From Pseudomonas saponiphila (GTDB lineage Bacteria; Pseudomonadota; Gammaproteobacteria; Pseudomonadales; Pseudomonadaceae), in the NCBI RefSeq assembly GCF_900105185.1, contig NZ_FNTJ01000001.1, positions 2,314,501 to 2,378,500 on the forward strand: 64,000 nucleotides of DNA, written 5' to 3'. Numbering within the stretch: position 1 is the first letter of the stretch; every line of letters starts with the position of its first letter. Below are positions 1 through 8,634 of the stretch, one piece after another. A program made the translations under genes and the position numbers. Below the pieces are notes generated by a model. That model did no database searches. It was not told the DNA's origin and worked only from the letters and a program-made list of their open reading frames with translations.

Positions 1-886
1 TCCAGGTGGTGACCATGCCGGCGGTGTCCAGGGCGAAGATCCCGTAGTCCTTGACCCCTTCGATGATCAGGCGCAGGCGTTCCTCGTTGTCGCGCAGGGC
101 GCGCTCGCGTTCGGCCAGCAGTTGCCCGGCCTCCACCAGGCGCGTGCCCAGCTGGCCGATCTCGTCCAGCTCCGGGGCTTGCGGCAGCAGGGGTTGGCCC
201 AGGGCCAGGCGCTGGGCGTTGCCCTGGACCTGCTGCACCCGGGTGACGATGCCGCGCGACAGCAACAGTACCGCGACGATGGCGCCGAACAGCCCGCAAC
301 CGGCGGCCAGCAGGGTGGCGAACAGCAGGCGCATGCGGGTCGCCGCCGCGGCCGCGGTGCGCTCGGCCAGCAGCGCGTCCTCGTGGATGCGCATGGCGCT
401 GATCTGCTCACGCAGCACGTCCAGCACCTGTTTGTTGTCGATGAGGATCGCGGTCACGGTGGCGCTGTCGTCGCGGCTGCCGTTGCGCAGGGCCACCAGG
501 CCTTCGAGCTTGGTCTGGATCAGCGGGGTGATGCTGTGCAGGTACTCACGCATGCGTGCGTCGCGCACATTGTGGTCCAGGCGTTGCAGGGCCGCTTCGA
601 TCTGCGGGCGGGCCTGGAGGTAGGTGGGAAGGAAATCCTCGCTGCGGGTCAGCAGGTAACCGCGCACGCTGGCCGCGGCCTCGGCCAGCAGGGTGTGCAC
701 GGTCTGGATATCGCCCTGCACCAGCAGCACCCGGCGCACGTCCTCTTCGGCGCGGGCGGTCTGGCGTTCGGCGCTGTAGATCAGCACCAGGGACAGCAGC
801 AGGATCACCAGGGGCAGGGAGATTACCACCAGCGCCTTGCCGCGCAGCGGCAGGTCGGCCCAGCGTCGGGCGCTGCGCAGGTTCAT
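1..886 (-). CDS. CHASE3/HAMP/PAS-type membrane sensor kinase (partial, N-terminal part)
   Basis: The gene runs off the left edge, so only about 295 N-terminal residues are visible. It has a first membrane helix near residues 17-37 and an extracytoplasmic helical sensor region of about 150 residues like CHASE3. A second helix lies near residues 195-215, followed by a HAMP-like stretch and the start of a PAS domain (VKDYGIFALDTAGMVTTW at the edge). The ATG overlaps the stop of the upstream response regulator (ATGA), so translation is probably coupled. Families with this layout are histidine kinases, often hybrid. The catalytic part is outside the window, so kinase activity is inferred. Confidence 0.85.
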   Translation of the reverse strand, partial: MNLRSARRWADLPLRGKALVVISLPLVILLLSLVLIYSAERQTARAEEDVRRVLLVQGDIQTVHTLLAEAAASVRGYLLTRSEDFLPTYLQARPQIEAALQRLDHNVRDARMREYLHSITPLIQTKLEGLVALRNGSRDDSATVTAILIDNKQVLDVLREQISAMRIHEDALLAERTAAAAATRMRLLFATLLAAGCGLFGAIVAVLLLSRGIVTRVQQVQGNAQRLALGQPLLPQAPELDEIGQLGTRLVEAGQLLAERERALRDNEERLRLIIEGVKDYGIFALDTAGMVTTW

Positions 887-1551
887 GGCCACTGCCCGTT
901 GGGCTGGGCCACCAGCCCCAGGGCGATGCCGCGCACCGCCGCCTGGGTGCGGTCGGAGGCGCCGAGTTTGCCGATCACCCGCTCGACATGGGCCTTGGCG
1001 GTGCCGGTGGTGATGCCGAGCTTTTCGCCGATCTCGCGGTTGCTGAAGCCGCCGGCCACCAGCCCCAGCACCTGACGCTCGCGGGCGGTCAGGGCCTGGG
1101 CCTGGGGCAGCTGGCCGCTGCCGCGTTCGGTCATGCGTCGCAGCAGGCGCGCACTGACCGCGCTATTGAGGGCTTCCTCGCCCTGGGCCACCCGTTGCAG
1201 GGCGCCGATCACTTCGTCGCGGCTGGCGTCTTTCAACAGGTAGCCCACGGCGCCGGCGGTCATGGCCGCTTCCAGGTGGTCGGGGCTGTCGTCCATGGTG
1301 AAGATCACCACCTTGACCTCGGGCTGGCGCTGCTGCAGAAGGCGCGCGGCCCCCAGGCCGTTGAGCCGGGGCATGCGGATGTCGAGGATGGCGATGTCCG
1401 GGCGCAGTTGCTCGCACAGCACCAGGGCCTCTTCACCATCCTTGGCCTGGCCCACCACCTCGAATTCGGGGTTGCCCGCCAGCAGGGCAACGAAACCGGT
1501 GCGGGTCACTTCATGATCGTCCGCCAGGACCAGGCGTATCAGGCTACTCAT
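883..1551 (-). CDS. NarL/LuxR-family response regulator
   Basis: This 222-residue regulator has an N-terminal receiver domain with the acidic pair in LVLADDHE and the phospho-acceptor Asp57 in AILDIRMP. A LuxR-type helix-turn-helix (LTARERQVLGLVAGG, then TGTAKAHVERVIGKLG) lies near residues 150-215. The ATG at 1551 was chosen because it begins directly at the receiver domain and overlaps the end of the upstream kinase by 4 bases. It sits between two sensor kinases on the same strand and is probably phosphorylated by the NarX-like kinase encoded just upstream. Targets cannot be read from the sequence. Confidence 0.93.
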   Translation of the reverse strand: MSSLIRLVLADDHEVTRTGFVALLAGNPEFEVVGQAKDGEEALVLCEQLRPDIAILDIRMPRLNGLGAARLLQQRQPEVKVVIFTMDDSPDHLEAAMTAGAVGYLLKDASRDEVIGALQRVAQGEEALNSAVSARLLRRMTERGSGQLPQAQALTARERQVLGLVAGGFSNREIGEKLGITTGTAKAHVERVIGKLGASDRTQAAVRGIALGLVAQPNGQWP

Positions 1552-2708
1552 GGCGTTTGCTCCAAGGGTTGCACGGGCACGCTGGCGAGCAGGCGGGTGC
1601 CGCTGCCGGAACGGCTCTCGCAGCTGAAGTGGCCGCCCAGCAGATGAGCACGCTCGTGCATGGCGACCTGACCCAGTTGATCGGCCAGCGGGGCCGGCGA
1701 GCTGATGAAACCGCAACCGTCGTCGCTGACCCCGAGCAGCGCCTGGCCGCCTTCCAGGGCCAGGCTCAGGTGCACCTGGGAGGCCCGGGCGTGCTTGAGG
1801 ATGTTGTTGATGGCTTCCTGGGCGATGCGGAACAGGGCGATTTCCACGGCATCGGGCAGGCGCTCTGGCGCGCGCTGCCCCCAGTACACCAGCAGGCCGG
1901 CGTCGCGCAGGCGGTCGGCTTCGCGGTCAATGGCCCGCAGCAGGCCGAAGTCGTCGAGCACATGGGGGCGCAAGCCGCCGATCAATTGCCGGCCTTCACC
2001 GACGCAACCCTGGGCCAGTTGCAGGATGGTCTGCAGGTCCTGGTGCAGTTCGGCGGGCAACGGCGGACAGCGCCCGGCGAAACCTTGCAGGCGCTGATGG
2101 AGTCCGGCCAGGGTTTGCGCCAGGCCGTCGTGCAGGTCATAGGCGACCCGCTTGCGTTCGTCTTCCTGGGCACTGAACAGGCGCTGCACCAGTTCCGACA
2201 TGCTGCGCTCACGGGCTTGCAGGTCGCGCAGCAGGCGCTGGTTTTCCAGGTGCGCCGCCAGCAGGGTGGCCAGCAGTTGCAGGGATTCCAGGTCTTCGCT
2301 GTCCGGGGCGCTGATGGGCACGCTGTTGGCCAGCAGCAGGGCGCCGAAGGCGCGGCCGTCGGCGCGGTGCAGCAGCACCCGCACCGCGGCATCCTGGTTG
2401 GGCGGGGGGGCTGGCCACTGTGGGTGATCGGCCAGGGCGCGCAGGCCTTGCAGGCGTTCTTCATGACCCTGGGCCGCGCGGGTGTGGACCACGCCGTCCT
2501 CGGCCCATTCCAGCAGCAGCCCGTGGTCCATGGCGGCAAAGGCGCAAGCCCGCTGCACCACCCGCTGGCGCATCTGCTCGGGGGGCAGTTGCAGCAGTTC
2601 CTGGCCGGTGTCCACCAGCAACCGCAGGCGCGCGGCGCGGCTCTGGGACTGTCGATACTGGCTGCGCAGGGCCAGGGCGCTGGCGGGGTCGAGGGAAGGG
2701 GTGGACAT
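1548..2708 (-). CDS. NarX-like soluble sensor histidine kinase (GAF + HisKA_3)
   Basis: This is a 386-residue kinase without a clear membrane helix. A GAF-like sensory domain covers about residues 28-155. The dimerisation/phospho-acceptor helix follows with AYDLHDGLAQTL (His193), the HisKA_3 signature of NarX/DegS-type kinases that pair with LuxR-type regulators. A GHKL ATPase domain with an N-box (EAINNILKHA) and G-box (VSDDGCGF) ends the protein. The ATG at 2708 was preferred to longer starts, which would run into the divergent gene at 2881. It is the first gene of the leftward operon and the likely partner of the regulator at 883-1551. Confidence 0.92.
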   Translation of the reverse strand: MSTPSLDPASALALRSQYRQSQSRAARLRLLVDTGQELLQLPPEQMRQRVVQRACAFAAMDHGLLLEWAEDGVVHTRAAQGHEERLQGLRALADHPQWPAPPPNQDAAVRVLLHRADGRAFGALLLANSVPISAPDSEDLESLQLLATLLAAHLENQRLLRDLQARERSMSELVQRLFSAQEDERKRVAYDLHDGLAQTLAGLHQRLQGFAGRCPPLPAELHQDLQTILQLAQGCVGEGRQLIGGLRPHVLDDFGLLRAIDREADRLRDAGLLVYWGQRAPERLPDAVEIALFRIAQEAINNILKHARASQVHLSLALEGGQALLGVSDDGCGFISSPAPLADQLGQVAMHERAHLLGGHFSCESRSGSGTRLLASVPVQPLEQTP

Positions 2709-2880
2709 GGCGGTGCTCCAGTACGGCGGCGCTGCGGTTGAACAAAAGCAGGCATTAGACCCGCTGCTGCACGTCACGCCTATCTGCCGAATGGCATAGG
2801 TCAAAAGCTCCAGTTGGCCGATGGCGCGGGCGACGACGATGGGCAAAGTGTGGCTCATTGAAACCCACTGGAGACATCGT

Positions 2881-3399
2881 ATGAAACTGAAAACCACTGC
2901 CCTGGCCCTGTTTTTCGCCTTCACCGCTCCACTGGCTGTGGCCGCCGAGGTCAAGCCGTATGTCTACAGCGCCGTTGCCGAGCAGCCGCAAGCGGCCCAG
3001 GACCGCGAGATCGCCGGCCTGTTCGATCGCTGGAACAGCGCCTTGCAGACCGGCAACCCGCAATCGGTGGTGAGCCTGTATGCGCCGAATGCGGTGTTGC
3101 AGCCGACCGTGTCGAACCAGGTGCGCAGCACCCACGCACAGATCCAGGACTACTTCGAGCACTTCCTGGCGTCCAAGCCGGTAGGGCAGATCAACTACCG
3201 TGAAATCCGTCATCTGGGCCCGGATGCCGCCCTGGACAGCGGCGTCTACACCTTCACCCTGACCGATGCGTCCGGCAAGGCCGAGAAGGTCCAGGCGCGC
3301 TACACCTTCCTGTACGAGCGCATCGATGGCCAGTGGAAGATTCTCAACCATCACTCCTCGGCCATGCCGGAAGCTCAGCCGCAGCTGGTCGCTCACTGA
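2881..3399 (+). CDS. Secreted SnoaL-like / DUF4440-type protein (SgcJ family)
   Basis: The product is 172 residues with a signal peptide ending at about AVAAE (residues 1-21). The mature part has the NTF2/SnoaL-like pattern: a helical start (IAGLFDRWNSALQTGNPQSV), then VVSLYAPNAVLQPT, and a C-terminal RYTFLYERIDGQWKILNHH. This matches the SgcJ/EcaC-type family. No catalytic function can be assigned, and many relatives are binding proteins of unknown ligand. It is transcribed divergently from the kinase operon across about 170 bp and is a single gene. Confidence 0.8.
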   Translation: MKLKTTALALFFAFTAPLAVAAEVKPYVYSAVAEQPQAAQDREIAGLFDRWNSALQTGNPQSVVSLYAPNAVLQPTVSNQVRSTHAQIQDYFEHFLASKPVGQINYREIRHLGPDAALDSGVYTFTLTDASGKAEKVQARYTFLYERIDGQWKILNHHSSAMPEAQPQLVAH

Positions 3400-3456
3400 T
3401 TCACCTTGCGTTCCCTTCACGCCGAGCCTGTGCTCGGCGTTGTCGTTTCCCGCTGC

Positions 3457-4458
3457 TCACTGCTCGCGGTAGCGCCCCGGGGTCATGCCGAACCAGCGCA
3501 GGCAGGCCTTGTGAAAGCTGCTCTGGTCGCGAAAGCCCAGCAGCGCGCCGATGTACTTGACGCTGCGCATGGAGTTGCGCAGGAAGCTGTGGGCCAGCAT
3601 CAAGCGGGCTTCGTCCAGCAAGGCCGAGAAATGCACGTCTTCGTGTCCCAGGCGACGTTGCAGGCTGCGGGTGCTGACCCCGACCATCTGCGCGATGTTC
3701 GGCAGGTCGCTCGGCGCGCCCTGGGCCAGGCGTTCGGACAGCGCTCGGCGGACCCGGGCGGTCATCGAGCCGTTGTGCAGCAGGCTGAGGCGGTTGCGCG
3801 CGTATTCCAGGTGCAGCACGTCCAGGGCCGGGTCGGCGGTGGGCAGGGCAATGGCGCAATCCTGGCTGCTGAAGGACAGGCTGTTGTAGGGCGCGCAGAA
3901 CTGCAGGTTGTCCCCCAAGAGCTGACGCAGTGACGTGGTGTCCAGGGGTTCGGGGTAGGTGAAGCTGGCCGCCAGGGGCCGCAGTTTGTACTGCGGCAAC
4001 AGCCAGTGCAGCAGGCCCAGGGTCTGGGCCGCGCCGGCGTCGATAAAGGCCCGGGGCATGATCGAGGGTTCGCTGGTCACGTCAAAGCCGATCAGGGTCA
4101 GCATCTGCGGTTTGCGTTCCAGGCACATGCAGAAGCCGTTGCTGATCAGGGCGTGGTAATCCACCAGGCGTTGCAGGGCGATGCCCAGGGTGGCGCAGGA
4201 CATCACCGCATACCCCAATGCCTCCAGGTTGGCCGGATGGGCCTTGCTGTAGGCCAGCAGGCCCAGGTCCGGCTTGCCGGTGCGGCGCACGGCTTCCTGT
4301 ATCACCTGGTAGACCAGTTCCAGCCTCACGCCCTTGGGGTTTTCATACACATCCCGCAGGCTGCTGCCGAATTGCTTGAGCAAGGTTTCGACGTGGGCGC
4401 CGCCCTCATTCATGACATCGGCAAGCACCCGAAAGCTGGCGCTGGTCATTCTATGCAT
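3457..4458 (-). CDS. AraC-family transcriptional regulator
   Basis: The protein has 333 residues. Its N-terminal part resembles the arabinose-binding-type domain of the OruR/ArgR-like Pseudomonas group. The C-terminal AraC/XylS DNA-binding domain carries VGVSTRSLQRRLGHEDV and a second helix-turn-helix at LGFRDQSSFHKACLRWFGMTP. The ATG at 4458 is preceded by AGGAAG at a short spacing; an internal ATG at 4449 is an alternative. It lies between a convergent secreted-protein gene and the divergent EAL gene. Ligand and targets are not visible. Confidence 0.9.
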   Translation of the reverse strand: MHRMTSASFRVLADVMNEGGAHVETLLKQFGSSLRDVYENPKGVRLELVYQVIQEAVRRTGKPDLGLLAYSKAHPANLEALGYAVMSCATLGIALQRLVDYHALISNGFCMCLERKPQMLTLIGFDVTSEPSIMPRAFIDAGAAQTLGLLHWLLPQYKLRPLAASFTYPEPLDTTSLRQLLGDNLQFCAPYNSLSFSSQDCAIALPTADPALDVLHLEYARNRLSLLHNGSMTARVRRALSERLAQGAPSDLPNIAQMVGVSTRSLQRRLGHEDVHFSALLDEARLMLAHSFLRNSMRSVKYIGALLGFRDQSSFHKACLRWFGMTPGRYREQ

Positions 4459-4708
4459 AGGTCTTCCTGGACTGATGGCTAAGTGATGCCGCAGAGGCCA
4501 TTGGCATGATTGCAATAAACACGGGGCCACAGATGATTCGGCAGTGCCGCGGGTTTCCGAGGACAAGCGAAAGGTATCCAGGAACACTTCCTCAAGGCCT
4601 GTGCCAGGGTCGATCATGCTCGGCCAGGGGCCCTTGGGAAGGGTGACGGCCAGCGCGTCGCCTCCGGTTCGCCGCAAGGGTGCCGTTGTCTTGCCCCGGG
4701 GAGTTGTC

Positions 4709-5482
4709 ATGCAAAGCGTCAGAGACTTTTATCGTGAACTGGCCCAGGGCCGCCTGATGCTGGCGTTCCAGCCGGTGGTGTGGCTGCCCGACAGCAGCCG
4801 GGTGCTGTACCACGAAGGTTTGCTGCGCCACATCGATGCCCAGGGCGGCGAAGTCTATCCTCTGGCGCTGCTGGAAAAACACCAACTGATGCGCGAGCTC
4901 GATCACAGCGTGGTGCGCTGCGTGATCGACGCGCTGCAGCGTGACGAACGCCTGCGCCTGGGCTGCAATATTTCCGCTCAGAGCGCGATCATCGACGGCT
5001 TCTGGTTGCCGATTCTGCAGGTGCTTCGGGACTTCCCCTCAGTGGCCGCGCGACTGGTGATCGAGATCACCGAAAGCGCCACGCCGCCGAGCATCGAGGC
5101 GGCCAGCGAGTTCGTCCTGTGCCTGCGGGAACTGGGTTGCCGGGTGGCCATCGACGATTTCGGCGCCGGCCTTGGCACCCTGGAATTCATCCGCCAGACC
5201 CGGCCGGACATCGTCAAGATCGACAAGGGCTACATCCAGCGCGCCCGCGGTGAACTCAACAGCGCCCAGACCCTCAGCCACCTGGTGCAGCTGTGCAAGA
5301 CCCTGGCGCCCTGCGTGATCATCGAAGGGGTGGAAAGCGCCGCCGACCAGAACCTGGCCACGGCTTGTGGCGGCGAGTGGGGGCAGGGCTATCTGTTCGG
5401 TCGTCCGCAGGTGGATCGCCTGGGGTGGCGTTGCCGCCTGGAGCAGCGGACGCCGCCGCTGTGTGCGCTGGATCAGGCGTAG
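4709..5482 (+). CDS. EAL-domain cyclic-di-GMP phosphodiesterase
   Basis: This is a stand-alone EAL domain of 257 residues with no sensory domain. The signature is EGLLR rather than EALLR, but the metal and catalytic positions look kept: CNIS, LVIEITES, AIDDFGAGLGTLEF, DIVKIDKGYI, IIEGVES and GQGYLFGRP. That suggests an active enzyme hydrolysing c-di-GMP to pGpG. The ATG at 4709 follows GGGGAG at a good distance. The same frame is open upstream to 4544, but that stretch overlaps the regulatory region of the AraC gene. It is divergent from that regulator, which may control it. Confidence 0.88.
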   Translation: MQSVRDFYRELAQGRLMLAFQPVVWLPDSSRVLYHEGLLRHIDAQGGEVYPLALLEKHQLMRELDHSVVRCVIDALQRDERLRLGCNISAQSAIIDGFWLPILQVLRDFPSVAARLVIEITESATPPSIEAASEFVLCLRELGCRVAIDDFGAGLGTLEFIRQTRPDIVKIDKGYIQRARGELNSAQTLSHLVQLCKTLAPCVIIEGVESAADQNLATACGGEWGQGYLFGRPQVDRLGWRCRLEQRTPPLCALDQA

Positions 5483-5536
5483 CCCGGTTGCGCCAAGACA
5501 CGGTGCATGCCCTGGCGCGAGCCCGTCTGACGGGGT

Positions 5537-5953
5537 TCAGTCAGCCTGCGGGGTGATGGGTGGGGTGTGGGCCGTCGGGTCTTGCACCTCGGCACTGATG
5601 GGCAATGCCCCCAGGTCTTCCTCGGACAGCTTCTTCATGTCCACGTGCATGTTGCGCTTGGGCCGTTCCGGCTGGAAGGCGTCATAGGGTAGCAGCAGGG
5701 TATCGGCCGCCGCGTCCAGGGGCAGGCTGGCGATCATCAGGATCGGGCACACCACCATCACCCAGCAGCCGCCGGTGAGCATGCGCGCATAGCCCATGTC
5801 GTAGCCGGTAAGCAGTTGCGCGTTGGTCTTGGTGGCGCGGTAATAGCGATCGTCGCGCCAGTCCATGCCCTGGGAGCCACGGGCCATGTAGGTGCCGCAG
5901 CCAGTCAGCAGCAGGATGTTGAGCAACAACAGGCAATTGATGATTCGGATGAT
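5537..5953 (-). CDS. YceK/YidQ-like lipoprotein, copy 1 (non-AUG start)
   Basis: The product is a lipoprotein with lipobox LLTGC, followed by a YceK/YidQ-like domain (GCWVMVVCPILMIASLPLDAAADTLLLPYDAF) and a charged tail rich in Pro. It is a close tandem relative of the gene just upstream at 5993-6313. No ATG or GTG exists in this frame downstream of the neighbouring stop. TTG at 5929 would leave a signal peptide with no basic residue. Starting at an ATC near 5953 gives a normal n-region (x-R-I-I-N-C then leucines). The start is therefore uncertain and probably non-canonical, or a base is missing. Confidence 0.7.
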   Translation of the reverse strand: MIRIINCLLLLNILLLTGCGTYMARGSQGMDWRDDRYYRATKTNAQLLTGYDMGYARMLTGGCWVMVVCPILMIASLPLDAAADTLLLPYDAFQPERPKRNMHVDMKKLSEEDLGALPISAEVQDPTAHTPPITPQAD

Positions 5954-5992
5954 CGGGATTCCATTGAGTATCGAGCCAGCGACGGGTGAGGG

Positions 5993-6313
5993 TCAGTGAT
6001 TCATCGCGTCATAGGGCAGCAGCGCGGTGTCGGCCACGGCGTCCACCGGCAGGCTGACGATGGCCACCACCGGGCAGACGATGCTCATCCAGCAGAAGAC
6101 CGTGGTATAGCCGTCGTAGCCGCTGGCGCCGCGCATGGTCAGCAGTTCGATATTGGCCTGGGTGCCTTTGTAGTAGTCGTAGCCGCTATGGGCATTGGGG
6201 GTGCGGGCGATCAGGGTGCCGCAGCCCGCCAGGGACAGCAGGGACAATGTCAGTACAGCGTTGAGCGCTTTGATGATGCCATTCCTTAGCGAGCGGATTT
6301 TTGCCGCGCGCAT
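5993..6313 (-). CDS. YceK/YidQ-like lipoprotein, copy 2
   Basis: This is a 106-residue lipoprotein. A basic n-region (MRAAKIRSLRNGIIK) and hydrophobic core end in the lipobox LSLAGC. The mature part has the same core as the downstream gene (CWMSIVCPVVAIVSLPVDAVADTALLPYDAMN), so the two are tandem duplicates. YceK/YidQ-family lipoproteins are small envelope proteins of unknown function. The spacing to the next gene is short and the strand is the same, so the two are probably co-transcribed. Confidence 0.85.
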   Translation of the reverse strand: MRAAKIRSLRNGIIKALNAVLTLSLLSLAGCGTLIARTPNAHSGYDYYKGTQANIELLTMRGASGYDGYTTVFCWMSIVCPVVAIVSLPVDAVADTALLPYDAMNH

Positions 6314-6431
6314 CGTCGCAGAAGCCGAGCGCGCAAGCTAGATAGGGCGCGGATAAATAACAGGACGTAAATAAAAACAGGCCGCTGATCAATAACGGGG
6401 CACCAATAGCTGATCGGCGGGCGCCGCCCGA

Positions 6432-6968
6432 TCAGATTTCAGATGGAATCAACAGCAGCAGGTCGGTATCGCCGACATCCACCCCGGCCTGGGTCAACAG
6501 GGTGCTGGCCTGGCCCCGGTGATGGGTCTGGTGATTGAAGAAATGCACCAGCAGGGCGTGGAAATTGCGCTCGGCGGCCACGCCTTTGGTGTTGGCGTAA
6601 TGCAGGCTGCTGTCCAGGTCGGCCTCGCTCAGGGATTGGCTGAAATCGAGGATCAACTGGTCCAGCCATTGGCGCTGCTGCCAGAGCCTGTTGAGGTTTG
6701 GGAACAGCAGGCTCTTGAGGTCCCGGGGCAGTGCCACTTGCTGCAGCGGCGCCAGGGCCGCAAACCTCGCCGGGTGTTGGGCGAAGCGCTTGAGCCAGAT
6801 CGTGTCACCAGCCAGCAGGTGATTGAGGGTGCCGAGGATCGAGCGGAAAAAGGCCTGGCGATCGAGCACGATCTGCGCCTCGGGCAGGGTCATGGCGGCG
6901 TGGTACAGCTTGGCGTTCATCCATTGGTTGTAGCGGGCCATCAGGCACAGGTGCTCGGTGCGCTGCAT
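6432..6968 (-). CDS. DinB-family protein
   Basis: The protein has 178 residues with the DinB/DUF664 four-helix pattern. The metal-binding histidines are visible: one in TLNHLLAGD and the pair in HFFNHQTHHRGQ. The family holds putative metal-dependent enzymes or thiol-dependent transferases, and the substrate is unknown. The ATG at 6968 is preceded by GGAG eight bases upstream. The frame is open further upstream but that part is low-quality coding sequence. It is divergent from the cystathionine gamma-synthase-like gene at 7208. Confidence 0.85.
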   Translation of the reverse strand: MQRTEHLCLMARYNQWMNAKLYHAAMTLPEAQIVLDRQAFFRSILGTLNHLLAGDTIWLKRFAQHPARFAALAPLQQVALPRDLKSLLFPNLNRLWQQRQWLDQLILDFSQSLSEADLDSSLHYANTKGVAAERNFHALLVHFFNHQTHHRGQASTLLTQAGVDVGDTDLLLLIPSEI

Positions 6969-7207
6969 TGTGGTTGCTCCGTGGTTTGCCGGGCTGGCGC
7001 GCAGCAGCTTCGCAAGCCTCGATGCCCGGGTGCAAGGGGCGTCGCCAACGCTGTGTGCACGGAGTGTTTTGCACAGGTTGCAGGCATTAAAAAAACCGCC
7101 CCTTTGGCCCCGATAACATCGTTTCTCGGGGCTTTGGGTTTTCTCTATATTGGCCACCAGATCCAGCGCGGCAACAGGCCGCGCGCCCTTTATGGTGAGC
7201 CGTTGCA

Positions 7208-8482
7208 ATGAATAAAAAACCTGAACGCACAGGGCTGGAAAACCCCGGGACCGCCACTCGGGTGGTCTGGGGCGGAGAGCAGATCCGTCACCCCTACAAC
7301 GCCACGCAAACGCCGATTGTCGCCAGCGCCGCTTATGGCTATGACGACATCGACCAGTGGTACGACGTGGCCCTGGGCAAGGCCCCGGGCTTCATCTACA
7401 GCCGCATGAGCAACCCCACGGTGGAAACCCTGGAAGCCAAATTGTGCGACCTGGAAAACGCCGAGTCGGCAGTAGCCTTCAGCAGCGGCATGGCGGCCAT
7501 CAGCGGGGTGCTCTACAGCTTCCTGCGCCACGGCCAGCGGGTGGTGTCGACCAAGGACAGCTACGGCGGCACCAACAAGATTTTCGAGGAGTTCCTGCCG
7601 CGCATGGGCGTGGCCGTGACCCTCTGCGAAACCTTCGATCAGCAGCAGATCGAAGCCGAGATCGCCAAGGGCTGCGACCTGCTGTACCTGGAAACCCCGA
7701 CCAACCCGACGCTGAAGATCGTTGATATCCAGCGTCTGGTGAGCGCGGCGAAACAGGTCGGTGCCCTGGTGGTGGCGGACAACACTTTCGCCACGCCGCT
7801 GAACCAGAACCCCCTGGCCCTGGGCGTGGACGTGGTGATCCACAGCGCCACCAAGTTCCTCAGTGGCCACGGCGATGTGCTGGGCGGCGTGGCCTGTGGC
7901 AGCGAAGCGCTGATGAGCCAGGTGCGTCACTACCGGGAAATCAACGGCGCCAGCCTCGATCCGTTCTCGGCCTACCTGATCATCCGCGGGATCAAGACCC
8001 TGGCCCTGCGCATGCGCCAGCAACAGCACAGTGCCGCGCAGCTGGCGCAGTTCCTGCTCAACGAACCGTTGGTGGAGTCGGTGAACTACCCGGGTCTGCC
8101 GAGCCACCCGAACCACGCCGTGGCCTGTGCGCAGATGCGCGGTTTCGGCGCCATCGTCAGCTTTGTCCTGGTGGGCGGCATGGACAGCGTCAAGCTGCTC
8201 TTGCCGCGCCTGCGTTATGCCCACTGCGCCGGCAACCTGGGCGCGGTGGAGACCATCTACGGTCCGGCGCGCACCACCAGCCACGTGGAAAACACCCTGG
8301 AAGAGCGTCAGGCCCTGGGCATTTCCGAAGGGCTGGTACGCATCTCGGTGGGCATCGAAGACACCGATGACCTGCTGGCCGACCTGCAACAGGCCTTTGC
8401 CTGGCTGCGCCAATCGCTCAAGCACAACCCGGCGCCCGGCGCCGTCCCTTCCCTGAATGCCCGGGCCGAGGTGGCCCACTGA
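7208..8482 (+). CDS. Cystathionine gamma-synthase-family PLP enzyme
   Basis: This is a 424-residue Cys/Met-metabolism PLP-dependent enzyme. Visible elements are YSRMSNPT, the SSGMAAI cofactor loop, LLYLETPTNPTLKIVDI, ADNTFATP, and the Schiff-base lysine in SATKFLSGHGD. The C-terminal SVGIEDTDDLLADL is typical of the family. Such enzymes catalyse gamma-replacement or elimination on O-acyl-homoserine or cystathionine, and the exact reaction cannot be told from sequence. Neighbours handling methionine-related amino acids (MmuP-like permease, threonine-synthase-like and homoserine dehydrogenase genes) fit a role in homoserine/methionine metabolism. Confidence 0.92.
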   Translation: MNKKPERTGLENPGTATRVVWGGEQIRHPYNATQTPIVASAAYGYDDIDQWYDVALGKAPGFIYSRMSNPTVETLEAKLCDLENAESAVAFSSGMAAISGVLYSFLRHGQRVVSTKDSYGGTNKIFEEFLPRMGVAVTLCETFDQQQIEAEIAKGCDLLYLETPTNPTLKIVDIQRLVSAAKQVGALVVADNTFATPLNQNPLALGVDVVIHSATKFLSGHGDVLGGVACGSEALMSQVRHYREINGASLDPFSAYLIIRGIKTLALRMRQQQHSAAQLAQFLLNEPLVESVNYPGLPSHPNHAVACAQMRGFGAIVSFVLVGGMDSVKLLLPRLRYAHCAGNLGAVETIYGPARTTSHVENTLEERQALGISEGLVRISVGIEDTDDLLADLQQAFAWLRQSLKHNPAPGAVPSLNARAEVAH

Positions 8483-8634
8483 AAGAGCGCGCAACACCCC
8501 CACAGCAAGGCAGCCAGTGGGGGCTTCATGAAGAGGAATAACAATAAAAACCTGGTGGCATCCGATTTGTTTTCTGCCCATTTCCACAGTCGCAGAAATT
8601 GAGACTTGCCCTGACAACTTTCATGAGAACCATC

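Noticed and set aside
2709..2954. Longer N-terminus for the NarX-like kinase
   Set aside because: The extension would overlap the divergent secreted-protein gene, including its signal peptide, and has no family resemblance.
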